Shown: positions 9,299 to 21,820, counted from the stretch's first letter. The stretch is 64,000 nt of DNA from Wenzhouxiangella limi (GCF_010499265.1 NZ_JAAGSC010000031.1:248001-312000), one strand, 5' to 3'. The notes: generated by a model from the letters alone, not told the origin. A program made the numbers and translations.

Positions 9299-9859
9299 GT
9301 GCAGCTGACCATTCCCACCATTCTGACCCTGCTCCGGATCGTGATGATCCCGGTACTGGTCGTCGTGTTCTACCTGCCGTTCGACTGGTCCAACCTGGCG
9401 GCGCTGCTGATCTTTATCACTGCGGCTATCACCGACTGGCTGGACGGCTGGATTGCCCGCCGCTTCGGCATGAGCAGTGCGTTCGGAGCCTTTCTGGATC
9501 CGGTGGCCGACAAGCTGATGGTGGCGGTGGCGCTTATTCTGATCGTCCAGCGTAACCCCGAGCTGCTGCTGGCGATATCGGCGGCCGTCATCATCGGTCG
9601 CGAAATCACCGTGTCGGCCCTGCGCGAGTGGATGGCAGAATTGGGGCAGGGCGCCCGCGTCAGGGTCGCCTGGACCGGAAAAATGAAGACCATTCTGCAG
9701 ATGGTGGCGATCGGTTTTCTGCTCTTCGCCCAGGATCTGTTCGGGTTGCCTATCCTGAGCATCGGGATCTGGCTGCTGGTGGCCGCGGCCGTCCTGACCA
9801 TTCTTTCGATGATCACCTATCTGCGCGCGGCCTGGCCCGCGGTGCAGCAACAGCGCTGA
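9299..9859 (+). CDS. pgsA: CDP-diacylglycerol-glycerol-3-phosphate 3-phosphatidyltransferase
   Basis: PgsA makes phosphatidylglycerophosphate, the committed step to phosphatidylglycerol and cardiolipin, in the inner membrane. The CDP-alcohol phosphotransferase motif is intact: DWLDGWIARRFG followed by GAFLDPVADK, matching D-x2-D-G-x2-A-R-x8-G-x3-D-x3-D. I chose the GTG at 9299 (MQLTIPTILTLLRI) because it matches the family's N-terminus and has AAAGGA nine bases upstream. An in-frame ATG at 9260 would add 13 unlikely residues. About 186 residues with several hydrophobic helices. Confidence 0.93.
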   Translation: MQLTIPTILTLLRIVMIPVLVVVFYLPFDWSNLAALLIFITAAITDWLDGWIARRFGMSSAFGAFLDPVADKLMVAVALILIVQRNPELLLAISAAVIIGREITVSALREWMAELGQGARVRVAWTGKMKTILQMVAIGFLLFAQDLFGLPILSIGIWLLVAAAVLTILSMITYLRAAWPAVQQQR

Positions 9860-9874
9860 GGCACAAGCGTCCCA

Positions 9875-10729
9875 ATGGCAAAATCCTCCGTCAAGAAGAA
9901 ATCGACCCTGGCCGAGCAGGCTGACCGTCACGTCCTCTATGAGGCCAGCGTCCAGGATCCTGAAGCCGAGCTGGAGTTCGTGGCCGAAACCTATCAGGCG
10001 CTGGCCGGCCGACCGCTGAAGCGAATCCGCGAGGATTTCTGCGGAACGGCCAATACCGCCTGCGCCTGGGTGCGCATGGATCGCGCGAACGAAGCCGTCG
10101 GCGTGGACCTCGACGCGGACGTGCTCGAATGGGGACGGCGCCATCACCTGGCCTCGCTGAAGTCCTCGGCCCGGGAGCGCGTCGAGCTGATCGAAAGCAA
10201 CGTACTTGAAGTCGTAACGGCGCCCGTGGACGCCATCCTGGCGATGAACTTCAGCTACTACCTGTTCACCCGGCGCGATCTGCTGCGCGCCTATTTTGAG
10301 CGCGCCCGCGCTGGCCTCAAGGAGGACGGCGTGCTGTTTCTGGATGCATTTGGCGGCTACGATGCCCATCGCGAAATCGAGGAGCGCACCGAGTACGACG
10401 ATTTCACCTATGTCTGGGATCAGGCCAGCTTCGATCCCATCCATCACCACATGACCTGCCGTATCCACTTCGAGTTTCCCGATGACTCGACCCTGCACAG
10501 CGCCTTCGAATACCACTGGCGCCTGTGGACTCTTCCCGAAATTCGCGAGGTTCTGCTCGAGGCGGGATTTGAGAAGGCGACTGTCTACTGGGAAGGCACG
10601 GACGAGGAAACGGGCGAAGGCGACGGCGTTTACACACCTTCCGAGATCGGCGACGCCGACGCCGGCTGGATTGCCTACATCGTCGCCGAAAAAACATCGG
10701 GTCAGCGCATCAACAGGGAGAAAAAATGA
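9875..10729 (+). CDS. Class I SAM-dependent methyltransferase, substrate unknown
   Basis: A 284-residue Rossmann-type methyltransferase. The SAM-binding region is around IREDFCGTANTACAWV (about residues 50-65) and AVGVDLDADVLEWGRRH (about 74-90), followed by AILAMNFSYYLFTRRDLL. A basic, lysine-rich N-terminus (AKSSVKKKST) precedes the domain. Its stop overlaps the fumC start by four bases, so the two are probably co-translated, although no metabolic link is obvious. The sequence gives no hint of the methylated substrate. Confidence 0.8.
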   Translation: MAKSSVKKKSTLAEQADRHVLYEASVQDPEAELEFVAETYQALAGRPLKRIREDFCGTANTACAWVRMDRANEAVGVDLDADVLEWGRRHHLASLKSSARERVELIESNVLEVVTAPVDAILAMNFSYYLFTRRDLLRAYFERARAGLKEDGVLFLDAFGGYDAHREIEERTEYDDFTYVWDQASFDPIHHHMTCRIHFEFPDDSTLHSAFEYHWRLWTLPEIREVLLEAGFEKATVYWEGTDEETGEGDGVYTPSEIGDADAGWIAYIVAEKTSGQRINREKK

Positions 10730-12102
10730 GTACATTTCGCAGTGAACGCGACAGCATGGGCGAACTCCAGGTCCCGGAAGACGCCCTCTGGGGCGCCCAG
10801 ACGCAGCGGGCGGTGAACAACTTTCCGGTCAGCGGTCAATGCATGCCGCCCGCTTTCATCCGCGCCCTGGGCCTGATCAAGAGTGCCTGCGCCGAGGCCA
10901 ACGAGGGTCTGGAGCTGCTGGATTCAGCGCGTGCCGGTGCCATTCGCGCCGCGGCCCGGCGCGTGGCCGACAACGAGCTCGATGGGCATTTCCCGGTCGA
11001 TGTCTACCAGACCGGCTCCGGCACCAGTTCGAACATGAACGCCAACGAGGTCATCGCGCGCCTGGCCGATCCTGAGGGCGAGCTCGGCATTCACCCCAAT
11101 GATCACGTCAACATGGGCCAGAGTTCCAACGACGTGATTCCCACCGCCATCCAGGTCAGCGCCTGCCTGCAGACCTCGGAGCACCTGCTGCCCGGCGTCG
11201 ATCATCTTCATGGTGTGCTGCTCGATCGCGCTGCCGAACTGGCTGAGGTGGCCAAGACAGGCCGGACCCACCTGATGGACGCCATGCCCGTCACCCTGGG
11301 CCAGGAACTGGAAGCCTGGGCCGCCCAGCTGGCCAGCGCGCGGGCGCGCATCGTCGATGCGCTCGGCAGGATCGGCCGTCTTCCGCAGGGCGGAACCGCG
11401 GTGGGGACGGGCATCAACGCCCATCCTGAATTCGGCCAGCGCGTCGCCGCGGCGCTGAGCGCGTCCACCGGTTTCGAGTTTTCTTCGGCCGACAACAAGT
11501 TCGAGGGCATTGGCAGCCAGGATGCAGCCGTGGAATTGTCCGGGCAACTGAAAACCCTGGCCGTGGCCTTGATGAAAATGGCCAACGACCTGCGCTGGAT
11601 GAACTCCGGACCCCTGGCGGGGCTGGGTGAGATCGAGCTGCAGGCGCTGCAGCCGGGCAGTTCCATCATGCCCGGCAAGGTCAACCCGGTGATTCCCGAG
11701 GCGGTGTGCATGGTCTCGGCGCGGGTGATCGGCAACGACACCACCATCACGGTGGCCGGTCAGTCCGGCAACTTCCAGCTCAACGTCATGCTGCCGGTCG
11801 TTGCCGCAACGCTGCTGGAAAGTCTGCATATTCTGGGCAGCGTCACTCGTCTCCTGGCCGACCAGGCCATTGCCACTTTCTCGGTCCGTCGCGATCAGCT
11901 TGAGGCTGCGCTGGGGCGCAACCCGATCCTGGTCACCGCGCTCAACTCGGTTATCGGCTACGAAAAGGGCGCGGCGGCGGCCAAGCAGGCCTACCGCGAG
12001 GGTCGTCCCATCATCGACGTCGCCCTGGAGGTCACGGATCTGTCGCGCGAGGAGCTGGAAAAGCTGCTCGACCCGCTCAAGCTGACCCGCGGCGGACTGT
12101 AG
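10726..12102 (+). CDS. fumC: Class II fumarate hydratase
   Basis: Fumarase C interconverts fumarate and L-malate in the citric acid cycle and needs no iron-sulfur cluster. The 458-residue length is typical. The superfamily signature GSSIMPGKVNPVIPE (about residue 310) carries the mobile catalytic-loop serine. TGSGTSSNMNANEVI and GRTHLMDAMPVTLGQE are substrate-binding regions. It starts inside the stop of the methyltransferase gene and is followed closely by greB. Confidence 0.96.
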   Translation: MSTFRSERDSMGELQVPEDALWGAQTQRAVNNFPVSGQCMPPAFIRALGLIKSACAEANEGLELLDSARAGAIRAAARRVADNELDGHFPVDVYQTGSGTSSNMNANEVIARLADPEGELGIHPNDHVNMGQSSNDVIPTAIQVSACLQTSEHLLPGVDHLHGVLLDRAAELAEVAKTGRTHLMDAMPVTLGQELEAWAAQLASARARIVDALGRIGRLPQGGTAVGTGINAHPEFGQRVAAALSASTGFEFSSADNKFEGIGSQDAAVELSGQLKTLAVALMKMANDLRWMNSGPLAGLGEIELQALQPGSSIMPGKVNPVIPEAVCMVSARVIGNDTTITVAGQSGNFQLNVMLPVVAATLLESLHILGSVTRLLADQAIATFSVRRDQLEAALGRNPILVTALNSVIGYEKGAAAAKQAYREGRPIIDVALEVTDLSREELEKLLDPLKLTRGGL

Positions 12103-12116
12103 GCACCCGGCGACAG

Positions 12117-12623
12117 ATGCGCTGGCGACCGCCGTCTGAAAAGTCCAGTCCCTACATCACCGCCGCGGGCTTGCGACGCCTGCGCGACGAGCTTGCCGGT
12201 TTGTGGCCGAGCCGCAGGGAGGTGGTCGCGGCGCTGAGCGCGGCTGCGGCCGAGGGCGACCGGTCTGAAAACGCCGAATACATCTATCGCAAGAAACAGC
12301 TGCGGGAGATGGAACGGCGTATCCGCTATCTTCAGAAGCGTCTTGATCAGCTCAAGCCGGTCACCGCGCCGCCGGCGGACTGCGACCGGGTGTTTTTCGG
12401 CGCGCGGGTTCGGGTCGAGAACGAGGCTGGCGAGATCGACGCCTATCGCATCGTCGGGGCCGACGAGATCGGCGATTCGGCGGACCATATCTCGGTGGAC
12501 TCGCCGGTCGCCCGCGCGCTGCTGGGCAAGCGCCGCGATGACGAAGTCGCCGTTCAGGTGCCCGAGGGGCAACGTCACCTGGTGGTGCTGGAGATCGACT
12601 ATGCCGGCGATGAAAGTGATTGA
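12117..12623 (+). CDS. greB: Transcription elongation factor GreB
   Basis: GreB binds the RNA polymerase secondary channel and stimulates cleavage of backtracked transcripts. The 168-residue protein has the N-terminal coiled coil with the acidic tip region EGDRSENAEYIYRKKQLRE (about 45-63), followed by the FKBP-like C-terminal domain. The short N-terminal extension and IYRKKQLREME favour GreB over GreA. It lies 14 bases after fumC. The heat-shock promoter of the next gene begins just 7 bases beyond its stop. Confidence 0.9.
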   Translation: MRWRPPSEKSSPYITAAGLRRLRDELAGLWPSRREVVAALSAAAAEGDRSENAEYIYRKKQLREMERRIRYLQKRLDQLKPVTAPPADCDRVFFGARVRVENEAGEIDAYRIVGADEIGDSADHISVDSPVARALLGKRRDDEVAVQVPEGQRHLVVLEIDYAGDESD

Positions 12624-12630
12624 TCGCCGT

Positions 12631-12660
12631 CTTGAAACTTCCGTGCCCGATGCCCATCTA
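12631..12660 (+). promoter_or_regulatory. Sigma-32-type heat-shock promoter
   Basis: CTTGAAA (12631-12637) and GCCCATCTA (12652-12660) lie 14 bases apart. This matches the heat-shock consensus CTTGAAA, 11-15 bases, CCCCATNT almost perfectly. It lies directly upstream of the small heat-shock gene, with transcription expected to begin near 12667. Confidence 0.85.
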
Positions 12661-12666
12661 AGTCTG

Positions 12667-12764
12667 CGAGAGCGCCGCAAGGGCTCTCACCCGGTCCGGC
12701 CTGATGGGCAGGCGGACCTTACCATCGAAATAACTTATTGCTTCCTATGGAGGATAAGACCATG
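12667..12764 (+). promoter_or_regulatory. ROSE-like RNA thermometer in the 5' leader of the small heat-shock gene
   Basis: The roughly 95-base leader folds by eye into three hairpins. Hairpin 1 pairs GAGAGC (12668-12673) with GCTCTC (12683-12688). Hairpin 2 pairs GGTCCG (12693-12698) with CGGACC (12713-12718). The last hairpin contains the ROSE hallmark TTGCT (12738-12742): CTTCC (12741-12745) pairs with the Shine-Dalgarno GGAGG (12749-12753) across a three-base loop, the flanking TTAT (12735-12738) pairs with ATAA (12754-12757), and T12739/G12740 are left unpaired, like the bulged G that ROSE elements need. The ribosome site is therefore closed at low temperature and expected to melt on heat shock. 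Confidence 0.8.
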
Positions 12765-13223
12765 ACCAACTTTGATCTCACACCCCTGTACCGCACCGCG
12801 ATCGGATTCGATCGCCTGGCCGACATGTTGTCCAACGCTTCGCGCGTGGATTCCGGCGGCTATCCGCCGTACAACATCGAGTCGCTTGGAGAGGATCGCT
12901 ATCGCATCACCATGGCGGTGGCGGGTTTCGCCGAAGACGATCTCGACATCGTGACCGAACGGAACACGCTGACCGTTTCGGGCAGCAAGGGCGAGAGCGA
13001 GGAATCCAGCGAAGGTGAACTGCTGTATCGCGGCATCGCCACGCGCTCCTTCGAGCGTCGCTTCCAGCTGGCTGACCATGTCGAAGTGCACGGCGCCCGA
13101 CTGGAAAACGGCCTGCTGCATATCGAACTCAAGCGCGAACTGCCCGAGCAGATGAAGCCACGCAAGATCGAGATCGGCAACGGCCGTTTGATCGACAGCG
13201 AGAAGAAGGCCAAGGCTGCCTGA
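12762..13223 (+). CDS. Small heat-shock protein, Hsp20/IbpA family
   Basis: A 153-residue ATP-independent holdase that binds unfolding proteins and co-aggregates with them for later refolding by DnaK/ClpB. The alpha-crystallin domain spans about residues 38-130 (PPYNIESLGEDRYRITMAVA, later ERRFQLADHVEV and the closing GLLHIELKRELPE). ATG at 12762 has GGAGG eight bases upstream; an in-frame TTG at 12738 lies inside the thermometer hairpin and is rejected. Control is visible at two levels: a sigma-32-type promoter and a ROSE-like leader, as for ibpA and rhizobial hsp genes. A strong terminator follows, so it is a single-gene unit. Confidence 0.93.
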   Translation: MTNFDLTPLYRTAIGFDRLADMLSNASRVDSGGYPPYNIESLGEDRYRITMAVAGFAEDDLDIVTERNTLTVSGSKGESEESSEGELLYRGIATRSFERRFQLADHVEVHGARLENGLLHIELKRELPEQMKPRKIEIGNGRLIDSEKKAKAA

Positions 13224-13259
13224 TCGCGCCGTCGCTCCATCGATACGGTGACGTCACAG

Positions 13260-13289
13260 GGGGCACCCGGTTTCGGGTGCCCCTTTTCT
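13260..13289 (+). terminator. Rho-independent terminator after the small heat-shock gene
   Basis: A perfect 10-bp stem GGGGCACCCG / CGGGTGCCCC with a four-base loop, followed by TTTTCT. It separates the heat-shock unit from plsC, which starts only 16 bases later. Confidence 0.92.
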
Positions 13290-13305
13290 GTACGATAATG
13301 GCTCG

Positions 13306-14058
13306 ATGTCGGCTACCCTTGAAAAATCGCCGTTCTGGCTTCCGCTCTACCCGCTGTGGCAATGGCTGGTGTTCGTGCCGACGGCTGTCGTGCTCACCAT
13401 CGTCGGCGGTGCTCTGGCCATTCCGATCGCCCTGATTTCTCCCCGTGCGGCCAATCTTTACGTGGCCGTGAGCTGGTGCCGAATCCTGACGCGTATGACG
13501 CCGGCGCGAGTGGATATCGAGGGCATGGAACATGTTGACCCGGATCAGTCGTACGTGGTCGTGGCCAATCACCAGAGCCAGTTCGATATTCCGGTGATTT
13601 ATGGCTATTGCGGTCTTGATCTGCGGTGGGTCATGAAGGCCGAGCTGAACAGAATCCCATTCGTGGCGGCCGGCTGCCGGGCCATCGGCCACATCTTCAT
13701 CGACCGCGCCGACCCGGCCCAGGCCCGGGATGCAATCAACTCCGCCGTGGCTCGCCTGCAGCCGGGAACCGGGATTTTATTTTTTGCCGAGGGGACGCGC
13801 AGCCGCAGCGGCAAGCTGCTGCCGTTCAAGAAAGGGGCTTTTCGCGTGGCGGTGGACCAGCAGTTGCCCGTTCTGCCCATGACCGTTACCGGCACCCGCG
13901 ACGTGCTGCCGGCCGGAACGCTGCGTCTTCGACCGGGCAGGGTTCATCTGCGCATCCATCCGCCGGTCTCCACGGCCGGCCTCAAGACCGGTGACATCGA
14001 CGCGTTGCGCGGACAGGTGCGCGATCAGATCGCCTCGGCCTTGTCGACGTCGGCCTGA
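13306..14058 (+). CDS. plsC: 1-acyl-sn-glycerol-3-phosphate acyltransferase (PlsC family)
   Basis: PlsC acylates lysophosphatidic acid to phosphatidic acid at the inner membrane. The 250-residue protein has an N-terminal hydrophobic segment (about residues 15-45), the catalytic HX4D motif NHQSQFD (about 86-92) and the phosphate-binding motif EGTRSRSGKLLPFKKGAF (about 160-177). Its TGA shares one base with the ATG of the rhomboid gene. The 'plsC' symbol reflects the family; acyl-chain and substrate preference are not readable. Confidence 0.9.
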   Translation: MSATLEKSPFWLPLYPLWQWLVFVPTAVVLTIVGGALAIPIALISPRAANLYVAVSWCRILTRMTPARVDIEGMEHVDPDQSYVVVANHQSQFDIPVIYGYCGLDLRWVMKAELNRIPFVAAGCRAIGHIFIDRADPAQARDAINSAVARLQPGTGILFFAEGTRSRSGKLLPFKKGAFRVAVDQQLPVLPMTVTGTRDVLPAGTLRLRPGRVHLRIHPPVSTAGLKTGDIDALRGQVRDQIASALSTSA

Positions 14059-14717
14059 TGCAGCTGCGGGTGCCCGACCCCGGATACACCGCCTCGGCGC
14101 GAGCCAGGACCAGCTTCATGCTCGCGGTCAAATTGACCCTGGGATTCGTCGTCATCGTGTGGCTGATGTTCGGCATTCAAACCGTGGTGGGTCCGGAAAT
14201 GGCCCGCCTCGGGCTGCGTCCCCGTGACCCTGGCGGACTTCTGGGCCTGCTGACCACGCCGTTGCTGCACGGCAGCCTGGCGCACCTGATGTCGAACACC
14301 CTGCCGCTGTTTGTCGGTGGGGTTGCGTTGTTATTTCTGTACCCGAATTCAAGCCTGCGCGTGCTGCCCCTGCTGTATCTGGGCTCGGCCGCGCTGGCCT
14401 GGACATTTGCCCGTCCGAGCGTGCACATCGGCGCCAGCGGTCTGGTTTACGGCATCCTGACCTACGTGTTCGTCGCCGGCATCCTGCGCCGCGACCTGCG
14501 CTCTGTTGGCGTATCGCTGATGATCTGGTTCTTCTATGGCTCTTTGCTGTGGGGCGTCTTTCCGCTGATCTCGACCATGAGCTGGGAGTTGCATATCAGC
14601 GGTCTGATCCTGGGCCTGCTGCTGGCTTTCCTTTACAGGGACTGGGATCGTCCGCCGTTAAAAACCTATGACTGGGAACTCGAGGACGAGGAGGATGATG
14701 ATCGATCGTGGTCGTAA
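14058..14717 (+). CDS. Rhomboid family intramembrane serine protease
   Basis: A 219-residue polytopic membrane protease that cuts transmembrane substrates inside the bilayer. The catalytic serine is in GASGLVYG (about residue 128) and the catalytic histidine in SWELHISGLILG (about 178). The early HGSLAHLMSNTLPLF matches the family's N-terminal signature of histidines and asparagine. It ends with an acidic tail rich in D and E. It starts on the last base of plsC. The substrate is unknown. Confidence 0.93.
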   Translation: MQLRVPDPGYTASARARTSFMLAVKLTLGFVVIVWLMFGIQTVVGPEMARLGLRPRDPGGLLGLLTTPLLHGSLAHLMSNTLPLFVGGVALLFLYPNSSLRVLPLLYLGSAALAWTFARPSVHIGASGLVYGILTYVFVAGILRRDLRSVGVSLMIWFFYGSLLWGVFPLISTMSWELHISGLILGLLLAFLYRDWDRPPLKTYDWELEDEEDDDRSWS

Positions 14718-14800
14718 TCCGGACACGAGGAGTTCCCGGACCGGCATCGCGACGGTAATCGCGACCGTGACTGGCCCGGACTGCACTGAGAAATCATTCG

Positions 14801-15373
14801 ATGCTGATTCGACGGGTGTTTGCAGTTCTTCTGGCGCTGGCCATCCTGGTCGTGGTGGTCGGTTTCTTCCTGCCGCGGGTGAGCGTGGTCCAGCGTTCTC
14901 TGGTGATTGACCAGCCGGCAGAAAACATTTTCCGGGTCCTGCAGGATTTTCGCCATTTTCCGCAGTGGTCGCCCTGGTTCGAGCGTGTGCCGGAGGCCGG
15001 ATTTCGGCTGGAAGGGCCGTCCGGCGGTGTCGGTTCAACGGTGGTCTGGAGCGATGAAGGCGGCAGCGGCGACGGGCGCTTGTGGATCACTTCCGTCACG
15101 CCGCCGCGACGCGTCGAGCTGCGCATGGAGCTGGGCGAAACCGAAACGGCAGGATTTTTCCTGATTGAGCCGGCCGCATCCGGTGGCGAGAGGGTTACCT
15201 GGGGGTTGCGCGTCGAGGCCGCCAGCTTTGACCTGGTGGGCCGCTACATGTCGCTGCTGCTGCCGGGGCTGGTCGGGCCCGAGTATGCGCGCGGTCTTGA
15301 GCGGCTGGCCAGCTACCTCGAACGTCATGAAGGGGTGCCGCCGGTGCCGGCCGGAGAAGCCTCAGACGCTTGA
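14801..15373 (+). CDS. SRPBCC (START/polyketide-cyclase-like) family protein with N-terminal membrane anchor
   Basis: A 190-residue protein with a hydrophobic anchor or uncleaved signal at residues 6-25, then a helix-grip SRPBCC domain: VIDQPAENIFRVLQDFRHFP (about 40-59) followed by WSPWFER is the usual start of these lipid- or ligand-binding proteins. No catalytic residues can be assigned, so I give no function. The 83 bases before it hold a small direct repeat of ATCGCGAC (14746-14753 and 14758-14765) of unknown meaning. Its 3' end overlaps aat, which is convergent. Confidence 0.78.
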   Translation: MLIRRVFAVLLALAILVVVVGFFLPRVSVVQRSLVIDQPAENIFRVLQDFRHFPQWSPWFERVPEAGFRLEGPSGGVGSTVVWSDEGGSGDGRLWITSVTPPRRVELRMELGETETAGFFLIEPAASGGERVTWGLRVEAASFDLVGRYMSLLLPGLVGPEYARGLERLASYLERHEGVPPVPAGEASDA

Positions 15374-16108
15374 GTCGCAATTTGCCAGATCCTGGGGCTG
15401 AACCTGCAGTGCCGCAAAACGGGCTTGCCAGTTCCCGATCTGATCTTCGTGTTGCGTCCCTTCTGCAAGCACGGCGCGAAACTCATCGCCGTCGAGCAGG
15501 CGCACCCCCATGCGTTCCAGGTGCGGATTCCAGACCTGGCAGTCGGCGATCAGGAAGTTCCAGCGGTGCAGCGCGTGCATGAGGGCCACCAGCGCAATCT
15601 TGGAAGCATCCCGCCGACGGTGAAACTTCGACTCGGCGAAAAAAATCTTGCCCTGGCTGAGCCCGTAAAGACCACCGGCCAGCTCGTCATCGAGCCAGAC
15701 CTCGAGGCTGTGCGCATGTCCGGCCCGGTGCAAGTCCAGGAACGCGGCACGAAGCTCGGATGTAATCCAGGTGCCGCCATCCTGCGCCCGCGGTGCCGCA
15801 CAGCCGTCGATGACGCCGCTGAAGTCTGCGTCCATGCTGAGTCGAAAAGCGCCCTGGCGCAGCGTTCGGCGCAAACGCCGGCTGACGTGGACATGGCCCG
15901 GCAGGAAGACCGCGCGCGGCGCCGGTGACCACCACAGGATCGGCGGTTTTTCGTACCAGGGGAAAATACCTTGCCGGTAGGCCCGAAGCAGGCGCTCGGG
16001 ACGCAGATCGCCGCCCCAGGCGAGCAGGCCCTCGGGATGGCTGACCGTTGCCGGATCCGGGAATTGCGACTTGGAGTCAGGCGCGAGCTGCGGTATGAAA
16101 TGACGCAT
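15362..16108 (-). CDS. aat: Leucyl/phenylalanyl-tRNA--protein transferase
   Basis: Aat adds Leu or Phe to proteins with N-terminal Arg or Lys, marking them for ClpS/ClpAP degradation under the N-end rule. The protein has the family motifs EGLLAWGGDLRPERLLRAYR (about 27-46), GIFPWYE and LWWSPAPRAVFLP. I chose ATG at 16108 (MRHFIPQL, about 248 residues); a TTG at 16129 would extend it by seven residues and overlap the upstream gene. It follows a FemAB-like gene on the same strand. Confidence 0.93.
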   Translation of the reverse strand: MRHFIPQLAPDSKSQFPDPATVSHPEGLLAWGGDLRPERLLRAYRQGIFPWYEKPPILWWSPAPRAVFLPGHVHVSRRLRRTLRQGAFRLSMDADFSGVIDGCAAPRAQDGGTWITSELRAAFLDLHRAGHAHSLEVWLDDELAGGLYGLSQGKIFFAESKFHRRRDASKIALVALMHALHRWNFLIADCQVWNPHLERMGVRLLDGDEFRAVLAEGTQHEDQIGNWQARFAALQVQPQDLANCDSSV

Positions 16109-16121
16109 CAGGGAGTTCGCC

Positions 16122-19432
<3,311 letters not shown>

Positions 19433-19477
19433 GCGCGTCGGGCGGGAATGACGGTTGCGTAGCGCAAGATTGCAGGC

Positions 19478-21781
19478 ATGCCAAAAGCGGCGAGCAAGAC
19501 ACCCGAGCCCCGCGACGCGCGTACGGTCGCCATGACCCGGCGGCTGAGTGAAGCGGCTTTTCTGCTGATCACGGTCATGGCGCTGTATCTGCTGCTCAGC
19601 CTGTTGAGCCATCATCCGCTCGATCCGGGCTGGTCCCGGGCTGCGGCCAGCGGCGAGATTCACAATCTCGGCGGGCGTCTTGGTGCCTGGCTTTCGGATT
19701 TGTTCCTGTTTCTGTTTGGCTATATGGCCTACGCGGCGCCGCTGCTGATTCTCGTGCTCGGGCTGCGCCTGCTGCGCGAGCGCACCGAGCCGGCCGGACT
19801 GGTGGAATGGTCGGTGCGGGCCGGCGGCTTGCTGCTCATGGTGGTCACCGGCTGCGTGCTGCTGGCGCTGCAAAGCCGCGGCAGTCTGCCTCAGGCCGGC
19901 GGGGCTCTGGGTGAGGTTCTGGCTGCGCCCATGATCTCGGTGCTGGGTTTTACCGGCTCAGCCCTGATCTTCCTGAGCCTTTTTCTGGCTGGAACGACCC
20001 TGCTGACGGGACTTTCGTGGATTGTGGTGGTTGACCGGACCGGTTACTGGGCGCTTGCGATGTCCGAGCGGCTGGTCGAATTCGTGGGCCAGGCCAGGGA
20101 GTGGTGGCACGGGCGCAAGGCGCGTGCGGTTCGCGAAGAGGTTCGCAAGGCCGATACCATCAAGCGCAAAGGTCGGGCCGAGGTCAAGATCGAAGCCCAG
20201 GCCGAGCCGCAGGTCTCCAAGCGCGAAGATCTGCGCCAGCGGCAGCAGCCTTTGTTCAAGAATCTGCCCGAGGGCGGGCTGCCGCCGCTGGAACTGCTCG
20301 ACGAGGCGGGCGTGCAGCGGGCCGGCTACTCCGAAGAGACGCTCAAGGCGATGAGCCGGCAGGTCGAGCTCAAGCTGGCCGATTTTGGCGTCGAGGCCGA
20401 AGTCGTGGCGGTTCATCCTGGCCCGGTCATCACCCGTTTCGAGCTGCAACCGGCGCCCGGCGTCAAAGGGGCGCAGATCTCCAACCTGGCCAAGGACCTG
20501 GCCCGGGCACTGAGCGTGATTTCGGTGCGCGTGGTCGACGTCATCCCCGGCAAAAGCGTCATTGGTCTGGAGATCCCGAACCAGAATCGGGAAATCGTCC
20601 ACCTGCGGGAAATCCTTGCCGCGGAAGCCTACACCAAGGCCTCCTCGCCCTTGACGCTGGGCTTGGGCAAAAGCATCTCGGGCAAGCCGCTGACCGCCGA
20701 TATCTCGCGCATGCCGCATCTGCTGGTGGCCGGCACGACCGGATCGGGCAAGTCGGTGGCGATCAACGCCATGATCCTGAGCCTGCTCTACAAGGCAATG
20801 CCCGACCAGGTGCGCCTGATCATGGTCGACCCGAAGATGCTGGAGCTGTCGGTCTACGAGGGCATCGGGCATCTACTTACGCCCGTGGTGACCGACATGA
20901 AGGAAGCCGCCAACGCGCTGCGATGGTGTGTGGCCGAAATGGAGCGGCGCTACCGCCTCATGGCCTCTCTTGGGGTGCGCAATCTGGCCGGCTACAACCG
21001 CAAGGTGCAGGACGCCATCAACCGCAATCAGCCGATTCCCGATCCGATGGTGCCGGCTGAAGCGCTGGCCGAGGGTGAGTCGCCCCCGACCCTGGAGCGA
21101 TTGCCGTTCATCGTGGTGGTGGTCGACGAGTTCGCCGACATGATGATGATCGTCGGCAAAAAGGTTGAGCAGCTCATCTCCAGACTGGCGCAAAAGGCGC
21201 GCGCTTCGGGCATTCACCTGATCCTGGCCACGCAGCGTCCGTCGGTGGACGTCATTACCGGCCTGATCAAGGCCAATATTCCCACCCGGATGGCCTTCCA
21301 GGTCTCGTCGCGCATCGACTCGCGCACCATCCTGGACCAGCAGGGTGCCGAGCAGCTGTTGGGGCACGGGGACATGCTGTACCTGCCGCCTGGCTCCGGT
21401 CTTCCGGAGCGGATTCACGGCGCTTTTGTTGACGACCACGAGGTCCACGCCGTGGTCCACTGGCTCAAGCAGCAGGGTGAGCCGGACTACCTGGAAGAAG
21501 TGCTCGCCGAGACCCAGACCACCGCCGACGGCCATAACATCGGCGCCAACGGTTTGCCGGAAGCCGCCGGCAGCGATTCCGACGATGAACTTTACGACAA
21601 GGCCGTTGCCTACGTGCTGGAGAGTCGGCGCGCGTCGATTTCAAGCGTTCAGCGACAGCTGCGCATCGGCTATAACCGGGCCGCGCGGCTGATCGAGGAA
21701 ATGGAGGCCCAGGGCGTGGTCAGCGCGCCCGAGCACAACGGCCAGCGCGAGGTGCTGGCACCGGCGCCGCCGCGCGACTGA
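19478..21781 (+). CDS. ftsK: DNA translocase FtsK
   Basis: FtsK anchors at the division septum and pumps chromosome ends towards the dif site to allow XerCD resolution. The 767-residue protein is a short-linker type: four predicted membrane helices in residues 25-185, a charged linker of about 100 residues, then the RecA-like motor with Walker [16 protein letters not shown] (about 425) and Walker [13 protein letters not shown] (about 548). The DNA-reading gamma winged helix is at the end ([20 protein letters not shown]). lolA follows, a conserved ftsK-lolA arrangement. Confidence 0.96.
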   Translation: MPKAASKTPEPRDARTVAMTRRLSEAAFLLITVMALYLLLSLLSHHPLDPGWSRAAASGEIHNLGGRLGAWLSDLFLFLFGYMAYAAPLLILVLGLRLLRERTEPAGLVEWSVRAGGLLLMVVTGCVLLALQSRGSLPQAGGALGEVLAAPMISVLGFTGSALIFLSLFLAGTTLLTGLSWIVVVDRTGYWALAMSERLVEFVGQAREWWHGRKARAVREEVRKADTIKRKGRAEVKIEAQAEPQVSKREDLRQRQQPLFKNLPEGGLPPLELLDEAGVQRAGYSEETLKAMSRQVELKLADFGVEAEVVAVHPGPVITRFELQPAPGVKGAQISNLAKDLARALSVISVRVVDVIPGKSVIGLEIPNQNREIVHLREILAAEAYTKASSPLTLGLGKSISGKPLTADISRMPHLLVAGTTGSGKSVAINAMILSLLYKAMPDQVRLIMVDPKMLELSVYEGIGHLLTPVVTDMKEAANALRWCVAEMERRYRLMASLGVRNLAGYNRKVQDAINRNQPIPDPMVPAEALAEGESPPTLERLPFIVVVVDEFADMMMIVGKKVEQLISRLAQKARASGIHLILATQRPSVDVITGLIKANIPTRMAFQVSSRIDSRTILDQQGAEQLLGHGDMLYLPPGSGLPERIHGAFVDDHEVHAVVHWLKQQGEPDYLEEVLAETQTTADGHNIGANGLPEAAGSDSDDELYDKAVAYVLESRRASISSVQRQLRIGYNRAARLIEEMEAQGVVSAPEHNGQREVLAPAPPRD

Positions 21782-21820
21782 AGACGGTCGTCTGCATTTT
21801 TTTCTTCCCAGGAGTTTGCC

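Noticed and set aside
12738-12761. TTG as an earlier start for the small heat-shock protein
   Set aside because: It lies within the thermometer hairpin and before the GGAGG site; the ATG at 12762 has correct spacing and family-like N-terminus.
14746-14765. Direct repeat ATCGCGAC twice before the SRPBCC gene as a CRISPR or operator
   Set aside because: Only two short copies in a 12-base period; not enough to support a specific element.
21784-21810. Small hairpin followed by T7 between ftsK and lolA as a terminator
   Set aside because: The stem AGAC/GTCT is only four base pairs, too weak for a terminator.
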